Positions 1 through 7,617 of a stretch of 64,000 bases of DNA are shown one piece after another. The first letter of the stretch is position 1. Each line of letters opens with the position of its first letter. The translations under genes and the position numbers were made by a program. A model generated the notes under the pieces. It saw only the letters and a list, made by a program, of their open reading frames with translations, did no database searches and was not told the DNA's origin. Source of the stretch: Arthrobacter sp. MYb23 (lineage in GTDB: Bacteria > Actinomycetota > Actinomycetes > Actinomycetales > Micrococcaceae). Location of the stretch: positions 1 to 64,000 of the forward strand of contig NZ_PCPR01000002.1 of NCBI RefSeq assembly GCF_002979775.1, read 5' to 3'.

Positions 1-453
1 CGGATCCTGAACGAAGACTGGAACGTCGCCGCCACCGTGTGGTCCGTGACCTCCTGGAACGAACTCCGACGCGACGGACTCGCCGCCGAAGAACACGCCT
101 TCCTCAACCCCGGCCAACCCGGACGCACCCCGTTCATCACCGAACAACTCGCCAACACCACCGGACCGGTCATCGCCGTGTCCGACTACATGAAAGCCGT
201 CCCCGACCAAATCCGCCAATTCATCCCCAACGACTTCGCCTCCCTCGGAGCAGACGGCTTCGGCTTCTCCGACACCCGCCAAGCCGCACGCCGCTACTTC
301 AAAAACGACACCCACTCCATCGTCGCCAAAACCCTCCAACTCCTCGCCGCCAAGGGAGAAGTTGAAGCAGGTGCGCTGGAAAAGGCGATCGAAAAGTACA
401 GGCTCTTGGACGTGAACGCCGGCACCACCGGCGGAGCAGGCGGCGACGCCTAA
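1..453 (+). CDS. aceE: Pyruvate dehydrogenase E1 component, C-terminal end (partial)
   Basis: The reading frame is open from the first base of the window, so the 5' part lies outside. About 150 residues remain. They read through WNVAATVWSVTSWNELRRDG and PVIAVSDYMKAVPDQIRQF, which match the C-terminal transketolase-like domain of homodimeric AceE-type E1, the thiamine-diphosphate enzyme that decarboxylates pyruvate in the pyruvate dehydrogenase complex. The segment GADGFGFSDTRQAARRYF is also typical of the E1 C-terminus. In actinobacteria aceE commonly precedes the fasR-fab cluster, as here. That places acetyl-CoA production beside fatty-acid synthesis. A hairpin follows the stop codon. Confidence 0.93.
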   Translation, partial: RILNEDWNVAATVWSVTSWNELRRDGLAAEEHAFLNPGQPGRTPFITEQLANTTGPVIAVSDYMKAVPDQIRQFIPNDFASLGADGFGFSDTRQAARRYFKNDTHSIVAKTLQLLAAKGEVEAGALEKAIEKYRLLDVNAGTTGGAGGDA

Positions 454-515
454 ACAGTTCGCCGGACAGTTTGTGGAATAACTCCAGCAAACAACAGCGA
501 CGCAAGCACTAACCG

Positions 516-560
516 CGACGGCGGCTTTCACCACAAGGTGAGGGCCGCCGTCGGGCTTTA
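516..560 (+). terminator. Likely terminator after aceE
   Basis: An inverted repeat CGACGGCGGC (516-525) pairs with GCCGCCGTCG (544-553). A small inner CACC/GGTG stem lies between them, and GGGCTTT follows. The T tract is short, so this is a plausible but not textbook intrinsic terminator. It separates aceE from fasR. Confidence 0.65.
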
Positions 561-608
561 ACCGGGTTGGAGCATGCCTGCCTAGGACGTGACCAGCAAC
601 AACTTCAG

Positions 609-625
609 TTGTAGCCTTCTCACAA
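609..625. promoter_or_regulatory. Imperfect palindrome upstream of fasR (putative FasR operator)
   Basis: TTGTAG-CCTTC-TCACAA lies 36 bp before the chosen fasR start. It is an imperfect copy of the perfect palindrome TTGTAG-ACTTC-CTACAA found at 1911-1927 before fabD. Two related sites with the same 17-bp geometry, one before the regulator gene and one before its presumed target operon, suggest an autoregulated operator. Binding by FasR is inference. Confidence 0.5.
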
Positions 626-661
626 ATGGAGCTTGTCAGGGATGGGCCGTATGCTCGTTCC

Positions 662-1906
662 ATGGCAGAGCCGAGCAAAACCACCACCAAGCGCAAGGCA
701 GCGCCCCAGGCATTGTCACCCGAAAAGGCCGAAACCCTGCGGCAACTCCGCGCCAATGTGGGCCAATTGTCCACCAGCACCATGCGGCAACTGGAGAAAT
801 CACTGCCGTGGTACGGCCGTCTGAGCTCCGATGAACGCTCCGCCTTGGGCCTGGTGGCCCAAAACGGCATTGCCGCCTTTGTGACGTGGTACGAGCGGCC
901 AAGTTCGCCCTCGTGGATTCTTACCGACGTCTTCGGCAACGCCCCTACCGAACTGACCCGCTCCATCAGCCTGCAAAAGGCCCTTCAACTGATCCGGATC
1001 GTAGTGGAAGTGGTCGAGGACCAGGTTCCTGTTATAGCGCCGGAATCAGACCAGCCCTCGCTCCGCGAAGCAGTGCTGCGTTACTCGCGGGAAGTAGCCT
1101 TCGCGGCCGCCGATGTGTATGCGCGGGCTGCGGAATCCCGCGGTTCCTGGGATACACGCCTTGAGGCGTTGATCGTTGACGCTATTCTGCGGGGTGAAAA
1201 CACGGATGCCTTGCGCTCCAGGATCGCAGCGCTCGGTTGGAAAGCACAGGAGCGATTCACTGTGATGGTGGGAAATTCGCCGTCGGAACCCAGCGCCAGT
1301 TACGTCAGCGAACTACGCCGAACCGCCGGACGTTTCGCGGAGGATGCCTTGGTAGGCATTCAAGGCGATCGCCTTATTCTGATCCTCGGTGGCGTCAATG
1401 ACCGCGATACCGCCTACGTCAAGCTCAGTGAGCTCTTCGCCCCCGGCGCCGTGGTTTACGGTCCGGAGGCAAGCTCGTTGCTGGAGGCGAGCAGTTCAGC
1501 GCAGGCTGCGTTCGCTGGGCTCACAGCAGCCCGCGCATGGCCTTCCGCACCGCGCCCCGTAGCTGCAGACGACTTACTCCCGGAGCGTGTTGTTTCCGGT
1601 GACGACGCGGCCCGCAGATCACTGATCAAGAACATTTACAGGCCCTTGCTGGCTGCCTCGAATGGGCTCGTTGAGACCCTGGGGACGTACTTGGAGCTCG
1701 GTCACTCGCTGGAGGCCACGGCGCGTGAATTGTTCGTCCATGCCAACACTGTGCGCTACCGTTTGAAGCGTGTCTGCGACGTGACAGGCTGGGATCCGCT
1801 CCTCCCCCGGGAGGCGTTTGTGCTGCAAACGGCGTTGGTGGTGGGCCGTCTTTCAGCCCAACCGAAAGCCGCTCCCGAACGTCACACGTCACGTTCGCAG
1901 AACTGA
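662..1906 (+). CDS. fasR: PucR-family transcriptional regulator of fatty acid synthesis (FasR type)
   Basis: Predicted 414-aa regulator. The C-terminus (about residues 340-395) carries a PucR-type helix-turn-helix with LGHSLEATARELFVHANTV and YRLKRV; the middle resembles the degenerate GGDEF-like region of this family. FasR of this architecture activates fabD-fabH-acpP-fabF in Streptomyces coelicolor (known). Here the gene directly precedes the same four genes in the same orientation, so the same role is inferred. I start at ATG 662 (MAEPSK); an in-frame ATG at 626 would add 12 residues not expected for the family, and neither start has a strong ribosome-binding site. A palindrome upstream of both this gene and fabD suggests autoregulation. 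It is unrelated to the TetR-family proteins also called FasR in corynebacteria and mycobacteria. Confidence 0.85.
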   Translation: MAEPSKTTTKRKAAPQALSPEKAETLRQLRANVGQLSTSTMRQLEKSLPWYGRLSSDERSALGLVAQNGIAAFVTWYERPSSPSWILTDVFGNAPTELTRSISLQKALQLIRIVVEVVEDQVPVIAPESDQPSLREAVLRYSREVAFAAADVYARAAESRGSWDTRLEALIVDAILRGENTDALRSRIAALGWKAQERFTVMVGNSPSEPSASYVSELRRTAGRFAEDALVGIQGDRLILILGGVNDRDTAYVKLSELFAPGAVVYGPEASSLLEASSSAQAAFAGLTAARAWPSAPRPVAADDLLPERVVSGDDAARRSLIKNIYRPLLAASNGLVETLGTYLELGHSLEATARELFVHANTVRYRLKRVCDVTGWDPLLPREAFVLQTALVVGRLSAQPKAAPERHTSRSQN

Positions 1907-1910
1907 ACCG

Positions 1911-1927
1911 TTGTAGACTTCCTACAA
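1911..1927. promoter_or_regulatory. Perfect palindrome upstream of fabD (putative FasR operator)
   Basis: TTGTAG-ACTTC-CTACAA has perfect 6-bp arms around a 5-bp spacer, 67 bp before the fabD start and 4 bp after the fasR stop. A related copy precedes fasR at 609-625. Its place in the short fasR-fabD gap fits an activator or autoregulator site at the fab operon promoter. The palindrome is seen directly; the identity of the binding protein is inferred. Confidence 0.6.
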
Positions 1928-1994
1928 ACTGACCCAGTGAGCTTGGTGTACCAAAACACCAGTGGATCACGCGGCAATTTGGAAAGCTGGATAC

Positions 1995-2924
1995 GTGCTT
2001 GCAATCGTCTGCCCTGGACAGGGCTCCCAGACCCCCGGATTTTTGGCCCCTTGGCTGGAACTCCCCTCCGTCGAAGGCCAATTGGCCGCACTAAGCGAAA
2101 TCGCAGGCATTGACCTCAAGGCCCACGGAACCACGTCGAATGAGGAGACCATCAAGGACACTGCCGTGGCGCAGCCCCTGATCGTCGCTGCCGGCCTGGT
2201 TGCTGCCAAGTCCTTGTTCGATGTGGAACTCAGCACCCTTCCCGTCATCCTCGCCGGACATTCCGTTGGCGAAATCACGGCTTCAGCCCTCGCCGGTGTC
2301 CTCACCGAGCCGGAGGCCATGACCTTCGTTCGGGAGCGCGCCAACAGCATGGCCGCAGCAGCTGCCGTGACGCCCACGGGCATGAGCGCAGTTGTGGGCG
2401 GAGACCCCGCCGAGGTCCTGGCAGCCATTGAGGCCGCGGGCGCCACTCCGGCCAACGTCAACGGGGCCGGACAAACGGTAGCCGCGGGAACGTTCGAACA
2501 GCTCAAGGCTTTGGCGGACAACCCACCGGCGAAGGCACGCGTCATCCCCCTGAAGGTCGCCGGTGCCTTCCACACTTCACATATGGCACCAGCAGTCAGC
2601 GCCCTCGAAGCGCTGAAGCCATCCTTGTCGCCGCAGAACCCGGCTGTTCCGCTGTTGTCCAACTTCGACGGCAAGGAAGTGACCGCAGGTCCTGCAGCAG
2701 TGGAAAGCCTGATCGCGCAGGTCTCACGGCCCGTCCGTTGGGATCTGTGCATGGAAACGTTGGTTGAGCGTGGCGTCACCGGCGTCATTGAACTGGCACC
2801 TGCCGGCACACTCGCCGGGCTTGCAAAGCGCGGCATGCCGGGCGTCAAGACTGTGGCCGTCAAGACCCCGGATGACCTGTCCGCGGCTCTCGCGCTCTTC
2901 GCAGAACTGGAGGGACAGGCATGA
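1995..2924 (+). CDS. fabD: Malonyl-CoA:ACP transacylase
   Basis: FabD transfers malonyl groups from CoA to acyl carrier protein to feed chain elongation by type II fatty-acid synthase. The 309-aa product has CPGQGSQ near the N-terminus and the nucleophile elbow GHSVGE with Ser90. It also has the conserved GAFHTSHM segment with the catalytic His. I start at GTG 1995, preceded by GGAAAG, because this puts CPGQGSQ at residues 6-12 as usual; an in-frame start at 1962 adds atypical residues. The gene overlaps fabH by 4 bp (ATGA), which suggests translational coupling. It is the first gene of the fab operon and has the FasR-associated palindrome upstream. Confidence 0.96.
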   Translation: MLAIVCPGQGSQTPGFLAPWLELPSVEGQLAALSEIAGIDLKAHGTTSNEETIKDTAVAQPLIVAAGLVAAKSLFDVELSTLPVILAGHSVGEITASALAGVLTEPEAMTFVRERANSMAAAAAVTPTGMSAVVGGDPAEVLAAIEAAGATPANVNGAGQTVAAGTFEQLKALADNPPAKARVIPLKVAGAFHTSHMAPAVSALEALKPSLSPQNPAVPLLSNFDGKEVTAGPAAVESLIAQVSRPVRWDLCMETLVERGVTGVIELAPAGTLAGLAKRGMPGVKTVAVKTPDDLSAALALFAELEGQA

Positions 2925-3982
2925 GCACCCCCGTATTGAACAAGGCTGTTGTCAACGAGAATGCCCGCATCCTGGGCATCGGTGCGTACCGCCCGGACGT
3001 CATCGTCACCAACGACGACGTCTGCCAGTGGATCGACTCCTCGGACGAATGGATCCGCCAGCGCACCGGCATCATCACCCGCCACCGCGCTGCTGCTGAC
3101 GTCAGCGTCATCGACATGGCAGAAGGCGCTGCCCGCGAAGCGCTCAAGCAAGCCGGAATCGAGGCCTCCCAACTGGGCGCCGTGATCGTGTCCACTGTGA
3201 CGCACCCGTACGCGACGCCATCAGCTGCTGCTGCACTCACCGACCGTTTGGGCGCGACGCCGGCACCCGCCTTCGACATCTCGGCCGCCTGCGCAGGGTA
3301 CTGCTACGGAGTGGCCCAGGCTGACGCCCTGGTCCGTTCCGGTGCGGCCCAGTACGTCCTGGTTGTCGGTGCGGAGAAGCTCTCCGACGTCATCGACAAC
3401 CACGAGCGCACCATCTCCTTCCTGCTCGGCGACGGCGCAGGTGCCGTTGTGGTTGGCCCGTCCGACACTCCCGGCATCGGCCCCTCGGTCTGGGGCTCGG
3501 ATGGCAGCAAGTGGGACGCGATCGGCATGACCCACTCCCTCGAGGACGTCAAGAAGCTGGGCGAATCCGCGCGGCACTCCGACGAAATCGACGATCCCGC
3601 CATTCTTTCGGCAACCCAGGATGTTTGGCCCACCCTGCGCCAGGACGGTCAGACAGTTTTCCGCTGGGCCGTCTGGGAAATGGCCAAGGTAGCCCAGCAG
3701 GCTCTGGATGCCGCGGGCATCGAAGCCAGCGACCTCGCTGCCTTCGTTCCCCACCAGGCAAACATGCGAATCATCGACGAGATGGTCAAGAAGCTCAAGC
3801 TTCCCGAATCTGTTGTCATCGGCCGCGACATCGCCCAAGCAGGAAACACGTCCGCGGCATCCATCCCGTTGGCAACACACCGCCTGCTTCAGGAGAACCC
3901 TGAGCTCAGCGGTGGCCTGGCTCTGCAGATCGGGTTCGGCGCCGGACTGGTCTTCGGCGCCCAGGTAGTGGTTCTGCCGTAG
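2921..3982 (+). CDS. fabH: 3-oxoacyl-ACP synthase III (initiating ketosynthase)
   Basis: FabH condenses an acyl-CoA primer with malonyl-ACP to start fatty-acid synthesis; in actinobacteria it usually uses branched primers. At 353 aa it is slightly longer than the family norm. The triad is visible: Cys124 in SAACAGYCYG, His in PHQANMR, and Asn in GNTSAAS. It overlaps fabD by 4 bp and is followed by acpP after a 117-bp gap whose first bases form a hairpin with the stop codon. Identity is secure; primer specificity cannot be read from the sequence. Confidence 0.97.
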   Translation: MSTPVLNKAVVNENARILGIGAYRPDVIVTNDDVCQWIDSSDEWIRQRTGIITRHRAAADVSVIDMAEGAAREALKQAGIEASQLGAVIVSTVTHPYATPSAAAALTDRLGATPAPAFDISAACAGYCYGVAQADALVRSGAAQYVLVVGAEKLSDVIDNHERTISFLLGDGAGAVVVGPSDTPGIGPSVWGSDGSKWDAIGMTHSLEDVKKLGESARHSDEIDDPAILSATQDVWPTLRQDGQTVFRWAVWEMAKVAQQALDAAGIEASDLAAFVPHQANMRIIDEMVKKLKLPESVVIGRDIAQAGNTSAASIPLATHRLLQENPELSGGLALQIGFGAGLVFGAQVVVLP

Positions 3983-4002
3983 CCGGGCCTCCTCCCGGCT
4001 AC
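3979..4002 (+). other. Intercistronic hairpin between fabH and acpP
   Basis: GTAGCCGGG (3979-3987) pairs perfectly with CCCGGCTAC (3994-4002) around CCTCCT, taking in the fabH stop codon. No T tract follows, so it is not an intrinsic terminator. It could be a processing or stability element that lets acpP transcripts differ in amount from fabH transcripts. That role is inferred. Confidence 0.5.
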
Positions 4003-4099
4003 CAACAGCCAAACTGAATACGACTTACAAACCCAAGCCGCAACCCGCGGTTTGCCCCCTTTCCGGCAGTAGCCGGTCCAACAAGAAAAGGAGCCAACA

Positions 4100-4345
4100 A
4101 TGGCTAGCAACGAAGAGATCCTGGCCGGCCTGGCTGAAATCGTCAACGAAGAAACCGGCCTCGCCACCGAAGCCGTGGAGCTGGACAAGTCCTTCACCGA
4201 GGACCTGGACATCGACTCCATCTCCATGATGACCATCGTCGTGAACGCTGAAGAGAAGTTCGGCGTACGTATCCCGGACGAAGAGGTCAAGAACCTCAAG
4301 ACCGTCGGCGACGCCGTCAGCTTCATCGCCAACGCACAGGCCTAG
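4100..4345 (+). CDS. acpP: Acyl carrier protein
   Basis: ACP carries growing acyl chains on a 4'-phosphopantetheine arm. The 81-aa acidic protein has the attachment motif DIDSISMM with Ser40, the Actinobacteria version of the usual DSL site. The start is clear: AGGAG lies 6 bases before ATG. It sits between fabH and fabF, flanked on both sides by stem-loops that could help give it the high expression an ACP needs relative to the enzymes. No nearby gene encodes the phosphopantetheinyl transferase. Confidence 0.97.
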   Translation: MASNEEILAGLAEIVNEETGLATEAVELDKSFTEDLDIDSISMMTIVVNAEEKFGVRIPDEEVKNLKTVGDAVSFIANAQA

Positions 4346-4356
4346 TCCTGACACAA

Positions 4357-4398
4357 GCTGTGCCGGGCCGGGATTCCTATCCTTGCGCCCGGCACAGC
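4357..4398 (+). other. Stem-loop between acpP and fabF
   Basis: GCTGTGCCGGGC (4357-4368) pairs perfectly with GCCCGGCACAGC (4387-4398) around an 18-nt loop. There is no T run, so full termination is unlikely. A position just after acpP fits a 3' stabiliser or attenuator that raises acpP transcript over fabF. Confidence 0.55.
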
Positions 4399-4477
4399 CG
4401 CAGTAACACCCATAGATTTTCTTGCCTCCCCCTGTGAACCGCGCATGCGGGACGGCTATCCGACAGAGAGTGATCGC

Positions 4478-5713
4478 ATGGCACGCAAAGTAGTCATAAC
4501 CGGTCTGGGGGCCACCACTCCCATCGGCGGCGACGTACCCACAATGTGGCAGAACGCGCTGAAAGGGGTCTCCGGCGCCCACACGCTCGGCGACGAGTGG
4601 GTGGCCAAGTACGACCTCCCCGTCCACTTTGCTGCCCGGGCCTCGACACCGGCACTTGAGGTCCTGAGCCGCGTAGAGGCCAAGCGCATGGACCCGTCAA
4701 CCCAGTTCGGCGTTATCGCCGCCCGGGAAGCCTGGGCCGATTCCGGCATTGAAGAAATAGACCACGACCGTCTGGCCGTCGCATTCGCCACAGGAATCGG
4801 CGGCGTTTGGACGCTTCTGGACGCCTGGGACACCCTTCGCGACAAGGGCCCGCGGCGCGTGCTGCCCATGACAGTGCCCATGTTGATGCCCAACGGCGTA
4901 GCGGCGGCAGTGAGCCTTGACCTCGGCGCACGCGCCGGCGCTCACACACCTGTCTCTGCCTGCGCATCCGGTACCGAGGCAATGCACCTTGGGCTGGACC
5001 TGATCCGCTCCGGCAAGGCTGACGTTGTCATGTGTGGAGGCGCCGAAGCGGCCATCCACCCGATGCCGATGGCTGCTTTCTCCTCCATGCAGGCGCTGTC
5101 CCGCAGGAACGACGACCCCGAACGCGCCTCCCGGCCTTACGACATCGACCGTGACGGCTTTGTCATGGGCGAAGGCGCCGGTGCTCTGGTCCTCGAGGCC
5201 GAGGAACACGCGATTGCACGAGGCGCGCGCATTTACGCTGAACTCGCCGGAACATCCGTGACTGCCGACGCTTACCACATCACAGCACCGGACCCCGAGG
5301 GCCTGGGCGCCACCCGTGCCCTTAAGGCAGCAATGTTCGATGGCAGGATCCAGGCGGAGGACGTGGTGCACGTCAATGCGCACGCTACCTCGACGCCTGT
5401 TGGCGACAAGCCCGAGTACACAGCCCTGCGGGCCGCTCTGGGGACCCATGTGGACAACGTTGCGGTATCCGCTACGAAGTCGCAGATGGGCCACCTCCTG
5501 GGCGCTTCAGGGGCCGTTGAAGCCGTACTGACCGTGCTGGCCGTCTACGAACGCAAGGCGCCGGTCACCATCAACCTCGAGAACCAGGATCCGGAGATTC
5601 CCCTCGACGTCGTGACCTCCGTTCGCGATCTTCCCCAGGGAGACATCGTGGCCTTGAGCAACTCGTTCGGCTTCGGCGGCCACAACGCCGTCATCGCAGT
5701 CCGTAACGTCTAA
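4478..5713 (+). CDS. fabF: 3-oxoacyl-ACP synthase II (elongating ketosynthase)
   Basis: FabF condenses acyl-ACP with malonyl-ACP in each elongation cycle. The product is 411 aa from ATG 4478 (MARKVVITG). The active-site Cys162 is in SACASGTEAM, and the two catalytic histidines are in VNAHATSTPVGD and SQMGHLLGASGA. The glycine-rich SFGFGGHNA end is also present. An upstream in-frame ATG at 4445 is rejected because the family begins with the VVITG strand. Last gene of the fab operon, followed by a strong bidirectional terminator. FabG and FabI/FabA-type partners are not in the window. Confidence 0.96.
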   Translation: MARKVVITGLGATTPIGGDVPTMWQNALKGVSGAHTLGDEWVAKYDLPVHFAARASTPALEVLSRVEAKRMDPSTQFGVIAAREAWADSGIEEIDHDRLAVAFATGIGGVWTLLDAWDTLRDKGPRRVLPMTVPMLMPNGVAAAVSLDLGARAGAHTPVSACASGTEAMHLGLDLIRSGKADVVMCGGAEAAIHPMPMAAFSSMQALSRRNDDPERASRPYDIDRDGFVMGEGAGALVLEAEEHAIARGARIYAELAGTSVTADAYHITAPDPEGLGATRALKAAMFDGRIQAEDVVHVNAHATSTPVGDKPEYTALRAALGTHVDNVAVSATKSQMGHLLGASGAVEAVLTVLAVYERKAPVTINLENQDPEIPLDVVTSVRDLPQGDIVALSNSFGFGGHNAVIAVRNV

Positions 5714-5756
5714 GCCGGACTCCTGCCACCAAACATGGAGGCACGGGTGTTCAGAC

Positions 5757-5794
5757 ATGAGAAGGGCCCCACCTGCTGGTGGGGCCCTTCTCAT
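5757..5794. terminator. Bidirectional intrinsic terminator between fabF and DUF3145
   Basis: A perfect 17-bp inverted repeat, ATGAGAAGGGCCCCACC (5757-5773) and its complement (5778-5794), surrounds TGCT. It lies between convergent genes and can serve both fabF (plus) and the DUF3145 gene (minus). Confidence 0.88.
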
Positions 5795-5851
5795 TGCTAT
5801 GGGGAATCGCTTTGAGTCAGCGCTGACGAGCAACACTGCTAGCCGGCAAGA

Positions 5852-6355
5852 CTAACCAACTTGGTGCAACCAGCGCACGGGAGCACCTTCAGCTGCGTGG
5901 CGGAAGGGCTCCAGTTCCTCATCCCACGCTTCACCCAAGGCTAATGAAAGCTCATGGTAAACAGCTGAGGGGTCTCCCGCGCCGGACTCGTAGGCGTAGC
6001 GGATGCGGTCCTCGGTCACCATGATGTTGCCGTGCACATCAGTGACGGCATGAAAAATGCCCAACTCAGGGGTGTGTGACCAACGAGCACCGTCCACACC
6101 CTGGCTTGGTTCCTCGGTCACCTCGTAGCGCAAATGAGCCCAGCCCCTCAGAGCGGACGCCAATTGGGCCCCAGTACCGGGAGCGCCGGTCCACGACAAC
6201 TCCGCCCGGAACATTCCCGGCGCGGCAGGTTGAGGGGTCCACTCAAGATCGGTTCGCTTATCCACGACCGATCCAATGGCCCACTCAACGTGCGGGCACA
6301 GTGCCGTAGGGGCCGAGTGCACGAACAGGACACCGCGGGTTGTTGCAACAGACAT
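5852..6355 (-). CDS. DUF3145 family protein
   Basis: The 167-aa product opens with MSVATTRGVLFVHSAP followed by LCPHVEWAIG, which matches the actinobacterial DUF3145 family of unknown function. Further in are FRAELSWTGAPGTGAQLAS and a C-terminal segment rich in E and W. I start at 6355 because GGAGG sits 5 bases upstream of that ATG; the longer frame from 6439 adds residues without a ribosome-binding site. In this lineage the gene lies just after the fab operon in the opposite direction. No signal peptide or membrane segment is visible, so it is probably cytoplasmic. Confidence 0.85.
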   Translation of the reverse strand: MSVATTRGVLFVHSAPTALCPHVEWAIGSVVDKRTDLEWTPQPAAPGMFRAELSWTGAPGTGAQLASALRGWAHLRYEVTEEPSQGVDGARWSHTPELGIFHAVTDVHGNIMVTEDRIRYAYESGAGDPSAVYHELSLALGEAWDEELEPFRHAAEGAPVRWLHQVG

Positions 6356-6517
6356 TCCATCCTCCATAGCTGTAGGTACGTCTTCCCCAACGACCTCTGC
6401 CTGGATGGTGCTGCTGCTGCCGGACGCCGTGGAACTCAAGCGGCCCTGACAGGCTATTTAGTTTTGGGAACACAACTGCGTTTTCTAGATACTTCTTTGT
6501 TTCACAGGTACTTACGG

Positions 6518-6545
6518 ACGATACTGACACAGTTCTAACCCTCAA
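6518..6545 (-). promoter_or_regulatory. Candidate promoter for the DUF3145 gene
   Basis: On the minus strand TTGAGG (6540-6545) and TATCGT (6518-6523) are separated by 16 bp, a reasonable -35/-10 pair in the 274-bp gap between xerC and the DUF3145 gene (6356-6629). The gap is more AT-rich than its surroundings. I see no gene in it. Confidence 0.35.
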
Positions 6546-6629
6546 CCGTGAATTGAAGGTTTCCCCCGTGGTGCTTTCATTTTGCCGTACCCTGCCCGTT
6601 TCCGCCAGTATGGCATGTGCTGGGCACAG

Positions 6630-7565
6630 TCAGGCCCTTGGATGCGCTTGCTGGTAGCTCTTACGGAGGCGGTCCACGGATACGTGGGTGTATATCTGCG
6701 TGGTTGCCAGGCTGCTGTGACCGAGTATTTCCTGTACAGCGCGCAAGTCCGCTCCCCCGTCCAGCAAGTGGGTAGCCGCGCTGTGCCTGAGCGCGTGCGG
6801 CCCTGTGGCTGATGTGTCACCCAACGCCTGCAAGAGTTCGCTGACCACAGCCCGGACTTGGCGCGGATCAACCCGGTTGCCGCGCACTCCCAGGAACAAA
6901 GCGGGACCGCTCGTGCCAGTCACCAGTACTGGCCTCCCCCGCCTGAGCCAATCATCCACGGCCAGAGCAGCCGGAACACCGAACGGAACAGTGCGCTCCT
7001 TGTTGCCCTTACCCAGCACGCGGAGCGTGCGTCGATCCGGGTCAAGGTCATCGATGTCCAGCCCCGCCAGTTCACCGACGCGGACTCCGGTGGCATATAA
7101 AAGCTCCACCATTGCCCTGTTGCGCAAGGCCATTGGACCACCGTCCGCTGCCGCATTTTTCAGATCATCCACCATCCGTGAGACCTGCTGTTGCTGAAGG
7201 ACCCCCGGCAGGGACTTGTCCCGCTTGGGTGCCCGCAAACGGACTGCGGGGTCCGTCGCGATGAGTTCTTCCCGGAGCGCCCACCCCGTGAAGGACCTTG
7301 CCGTCGCGGCCCGGCGCGCCAGCGTGGCCCGCGCCATGCCGGACTCGCTCTGCGCTCCAAGCCAGCGCCGCAAGGAGCCCAACTCCAGTTGTCCAAGTTC
7401 CTGAACGCCCTCCAATGCGGCAAAGCCGAGGAGACTTTCAACATCGGCAAGGTACGCACGAACAGTGTGCGCAGATCTGGCGCGTTCGCCCTCCAAGTAG
7501 CGCCGAAAGCCTTCGACTGCATTTTGAAGAGATGCTGGCAATGTTGGATCGTTCACCCTTCCCAC
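6630..7565 (-). CDS. xerC: Tyrosine recombinase XerC
   Basis: XerC works with XerD at dif to resolve chromosome dimers. The 311-aa protein has the N-terminal SAM-like core-binding domain (FRRYLEGERARSAHTV) and the catalytic domain with Arg in ATGVRVGELAGL, HALRHSAATHLL, then LGHSSLATTQIYTHV with the conserved His and nucleophilic Tyr. The start is uncertain: I use GTG 7565, which has GAGG about 9 bases upstream and avoids overlapping dprA; GTG 7556 and ATG 7646 are alternatives. It lies just downstream of dprA in the same direction, its usual actinobacterial position, and nothing around it suggests an integrated element. Confidence 0.9.
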   Translation of the reverse strand: MGRVNDPTLPASLQNAVEGFRRYLEGERARSAHTVRAYLADVESLLGFAALEGVQELGQLELGSLRRWLGAQSESGMARATLARRAATARSFTGWALREELIATDPAVRLRAPKRDKSLPGVLQQQQVSRMVDDLKNAAADGGPMALRNRAMVELLYATGVRVGELAGLDIDDLDPDRRTLRVLGKGNKERTVPFGVPAALAVDDWLRRGRPVLVTGTSGPALFLGVRGNRVDPRQVRAVVSELLQALGDTSATGPHALRHSAATHLLDGGADLRAVQEILGHSSLATTQIYTHVSVDRLRKSYQQAHPRA

Positions 7566-7617
7566 TGTGCCAGTCCTCGTCGCAAACAAGGAGTACCAAC
7601 ATGCTTCCCCTGCAGGA

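Noticed and set aside
1967..3205. A 412-codon minus-strand open frame opposite fabD and fabH
   Set aside because: It mirrors the real genes in high-GC DNA, has no family similarity, no ribosome-binding site and no conserved motif.
4020..4034. GACTTACAAAC before acpP resembles half of the fasR-fabD palindrome
   Set aside because: Only one half-site, no inverted partner, and it lies within an operon, so I do not call it an operator.
6630..7565. XerC considered as the integrase of a mobile element
   Set aside because: It sits in the usual dprA-xerC position with housekeeping neighbours; no att repeats or element genes are near.
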